Source: Ruminococcus flavefaciens
Lineage (GTDB): Bacteria; Bacillota; Clostridia; Oscillospirales; Ruminococcaceae
DNA: 31,963 nt
NCBI GenBank assembly: GCA_002309635.1
Contig: DBXO01000024.1
Coordinates: 1 to 31,963, forward strand
Direction: 5' to 3'
How positions within the stretch are numbered: position 1 is the stretch's first letter; each line of letters begins with the position of its first letter. Shown here piece by piece: positions 30,083 through 31,963 of the stretch. The notes beneath the pieces are model-generated. The model had not been told where the DNA came from. It saw only the letters and a list, made by a program, of their open reading frames with translations, and searched no databases. Both the position numbers and the translations under genes were made by a program.

Positions 30083-31849
30083 ATGGTAAAACGAACTGAT
30101 ATAAGTATAAATAAGACTACTTCAAGAATTTTTGATATATTTTCGGCACACCCGTACATATGTGCATTTACAGCCTGCCTTTTCGTGCATTTTTTCACTT
30201 TCGCTCAGGAGGAGCTCATACCCGCAAACACAATGCTCACAGGCTCGGCTGTACTAATAGCAGCGGTCATCGCAGTATCGTGGAAAAGTCATAAAAAAGG
30301 ACGTATCCCGCTGATTTCGGCAGTACTATTCTCAGCAGCCTTTGCAGTGGCATTGCTCGCACTTGACTGCAGTCTGGTCTCCGGCCGCAAAGGCGTATGG
30401 ATAATACTTGTATGCCTTGCTGCCATGACAGCAGTCAGTCTTTATCTTAAGAAAAATACCAGCTCAAGAGAAATAACCGAAAGGCTCACAAGCCTCATGA
30501 TGCTTGGGACAGGCTTTCTTACCAAGCTTATGTACATATTCTACACAGACATGTACACAAGACAGAACGACGTGGGCGCATTCACGGGAACTCCCGACGA
30601 CGCAGGACATTTCGGATATATAGAGTATCTCATGTACACACGACATCTTCCCGATTTTGATGTCCGCACGCGGTGGCAGTTCTATCACCCGCCGCTTCAC
30701 CACACTATCAGTGCCATATGGGTATACATCAACGAGAATATTTTCGGACTTGACTTTGAACAGTCCCGTGAATCCCTTCAGATACTGTCGCTTTTCTGCT
30801 CAATGGCAATAATCATTTCCGCATACAAGATAATGCGTCATTTCAAGCTCAGCGGCGTTGCACTTTATACTCCGCTCGCGGTGATATCGCTCCACCCCGC
30901 ATTCACATTTTTCTCGGGAGCTCTGAATAACGACGCCCTGTCTACAGCACTTACGGCAGGTGCCTGCCTTGCCGCTGTAAAGTGGTACAGGAGCCAGGAA
31001 ATGAAAGACATAATAAAGCTTGCACTGTGTATCGGACTGGGCATGATGGCAAAGCTCTCCGCAGCTCTTATCGCATTTCCTGTGGCATTTCTCTTCCTCA
31101 ATGTTCTGATCTCAAATTTCAAAAAGAAGTGGAAAAAACTTGCGGTGCAGTACGTATGCTTCGGAGCGGTATGCGCTCCCCTTGCGCTGTGGTATCAGAT
31201 AAGGAACTATCTCTGCTTCGGCGTTCCCATTGCATATGTACAGGAGCTTGGCAAGGACTGCGAGCAGTACGTGGGAAATATCAGCTTCATGAACCGTATA
31301 ACCGATTTCTCCGCATCGCATTTCAGGGGCATATTCCAGCACTGGGCCTATCTTGACGAAAACGGCGTCCTTGCAGGCAGCAACGAAACGAACCCTCTCA
31401 TAGCCATACTGAAAAACTCAGTATTCAGTGAAGGCATCAACGAGACAAGCTTCACCATAGGAGCAAATATTTCCGCCATAATGACGTTCTTCTTCATAGT
31501 CAACCTGATAATAGCCGCAGCTGCCATAGTCCTTATGACGGCCTCATGTTTCAGAAAGACCTCCGCAAATACGGTAATGAAAGCATTTTTCGTGTTCTTC
31601 CATGTGATAATGATAGCTAATTTCTATCAGATGTCGGCAGAATATCCCTTTGTCTGCACCATGAACTTCCGATACATAACTTTAACAGTTGTAACGGGAG
31701 CATTATTCTGCGGACTTTTCCTGCAAAGCCTGCAAAAGTCGTCCGAAAAGGCCAAAAAAGCGGCTGCTGCAGTCAGCATAACTCTGTCAGCCCTGTTCTC
31801 AGCCTGTGCTATATGGGAAATAACCGCACTGTGCTTTCCAAAGCTCTGA
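30083..31849 (+). CDS. GT39-type polytopic membrane glycosyltransferase
   Basis: A 588-residue protein with about 13 membrane segments, predicted to transfer sugars from polyprenyl-phosphate donors on the outer face of the membrane (GT-C fold; PMT/ArnT-related). After five N-terminal helices, a long extracytoplasmic loop (about 158-220) carries RQNDVGAF, DDAGHFGYIEYL and the strongly conserved-looking WQFYHPPLHH; the acidic and His residues there are candidate catalytic or metal-binding ones. SGALNNDALS, between later helices, is another typical segment. No substrate can be inferred. It is divergent from the lipoprotein gene, and nothing follows it but a repeat-like sequence. It is not part of the polysaccharide operon but could modify surface glycans or proteins. 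Confidence 0.8.
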   Translation: MVKRTDISINKTTSRIFDIFSAHPYICAFTACLFVHFFTFAQEELIPANTMLTGSAVLIAAVIAVSWKSHKKGRIPLISAVLFSAAFAVALLALDCSLVSGRKGVWIILVCLAAMTAVSLYLKKNTSSREITERLTSLMMLGTGFLTKLMYIFYTDMYTRQNDVGAFTGTPDDAGHFGYIEYLMYTRHLPDFDVRTRWQFYHPPLHHTISAIWVYINENIFGLDFEQSRESLQILSLFCSMAIIISAYKIMRHFKLSGVALYTPLAVISLHPAFTFFSGALNNDALSTALTAGACLAAVKWYRSQEMKDIIKLALCIGLGMMAKLSAALIAFPVAFLFLNVLISNFKKKWKKLAVQYVCFGAVCAPLALWYQIRNYLCFGVPIAYVQELGKDCEQYVGNISFMNRITDFSASHFRGIFQHWAYLDENGVLAGSNETNPLIAILKNSVFSEGINETSFTIGANISAIMTFFFIVNLIIAAAAIVLMTASCFRKTSANTVMKAFFVFFHVIMIANFYQMSAEYPFVCTMNFRYITLTVVTGALFCGLFLQSLQKSSEKAKKAAAAVSITLSALFSACAIWEITALCFPKL

Positions 31850-31875
31850 ACTTAAAACAAAAGCCGCAGCATATG

Positions 31876-31943
31876 TGTGATACGCATAGAGAAGTATATG
31901 TGAGAATTTATTGAGGAAAACCCTTTTGAAAAAGGGCTTCCCT
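31876..31943. repeat. Second copy of the dispersed palindromic repeat, possibly cut by the window edge
   Basis: It shares TGTGATAC(A/G)CATA, then TTGAGG after 33-35 nt, then an A/C-rich hairpin arm with the element at 3743-3893. The hairpin here pairs CCCTTTT (31921-31927) with AAAAGGG (31930-31936) and flanking bases. A further small palindrome GGGACCTGTCCC follows at 31948-31959. It may also end the GT39 transcript, although no U tract follows. Confidence 0.5.
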
Positions 31944-31963
31944 AACAGGGACCTGTCCCCTCT

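Overview
The window looks like chromosome of a cellulosome-forming clostridial gut or rumen bacterium, most probably a Ruminococcus. The evidence is a large secreted GH127 enzyme ending in a type I dockerin, AGGAGG-type ribosome binding sites, near-consensus sigma-A promoters with 17-bp spacers, TTG/GTG starts, and AT-rich gaps between moderate-GC genes. I see no rRNA, tRNA, insertion sequence, prophage or CRISPR array.

Left flank (1-3893). A secreted protein with five 12-residue GGFDMSQFGGGQ-type repeats runs off the left edge. Next come an AT-rich gap, a promoter with two tandem hairpins, and a macrodomain-NADAR fusion, predicted to act in ADP-ribose/NAD chemistry. A bidirectional terminator separates it from a convergent PAS/GAF-like GGDEF diguanylate cyclase with a perfect consensus promoter. 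A palindromic repeat element overlaps the end of galE.

Core (3886-about 24336). Eighteen closely packed minus-strand genes form one cell-surface polysaccharide operon, read from right to left. In transcription order they are: DegT-family sugar aminotransferase, PglC-type initiating sugar-phosphate transferase, GT2 with a Rossmann tail, UlaG-like metallo-hydrolase, ATP-grasp ligase, SDR, hexapeptide acyltransferase, LicD-family transferase, opine-type dehydrogenase, cytidylyltransferase/PLP-enzyme fusion, GT2, Wzy-like polymerase, second LicD-family transferase, Wzx-like flippase, LicC-LicA fusion, LicC, BCCT transporter and GalE. I infer that choline is imported by the BCCT protein, phosphorylated by the LicA domain, activated by LicC domains and transferred by LicD to a Wzx/Wzy-made glycan. 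A second module (cytidylyltransferase-PLP fusion, opine dehydrogenase, LicD, perhaps ATP-grasp/SDR/MBL) probably makes and attaches another amino-alcohol or amino-acid decoration. This second module is the most novel part of the window.

Right flank (24337-31963). Divergent from the operon is the dockerin-bearing GH127 enzyme, predicted beta-L-arabinofuranosidase, with Zn-site and nucleophile residues in place. It is followed by a YczE/YitT-type membrane protein, an Ala/Pro-rich lipoprotein and, divergently, a GT39-type polytopic membrane glycosyltransferase. A second, diverged copy of the repeat element lies at the right edge.
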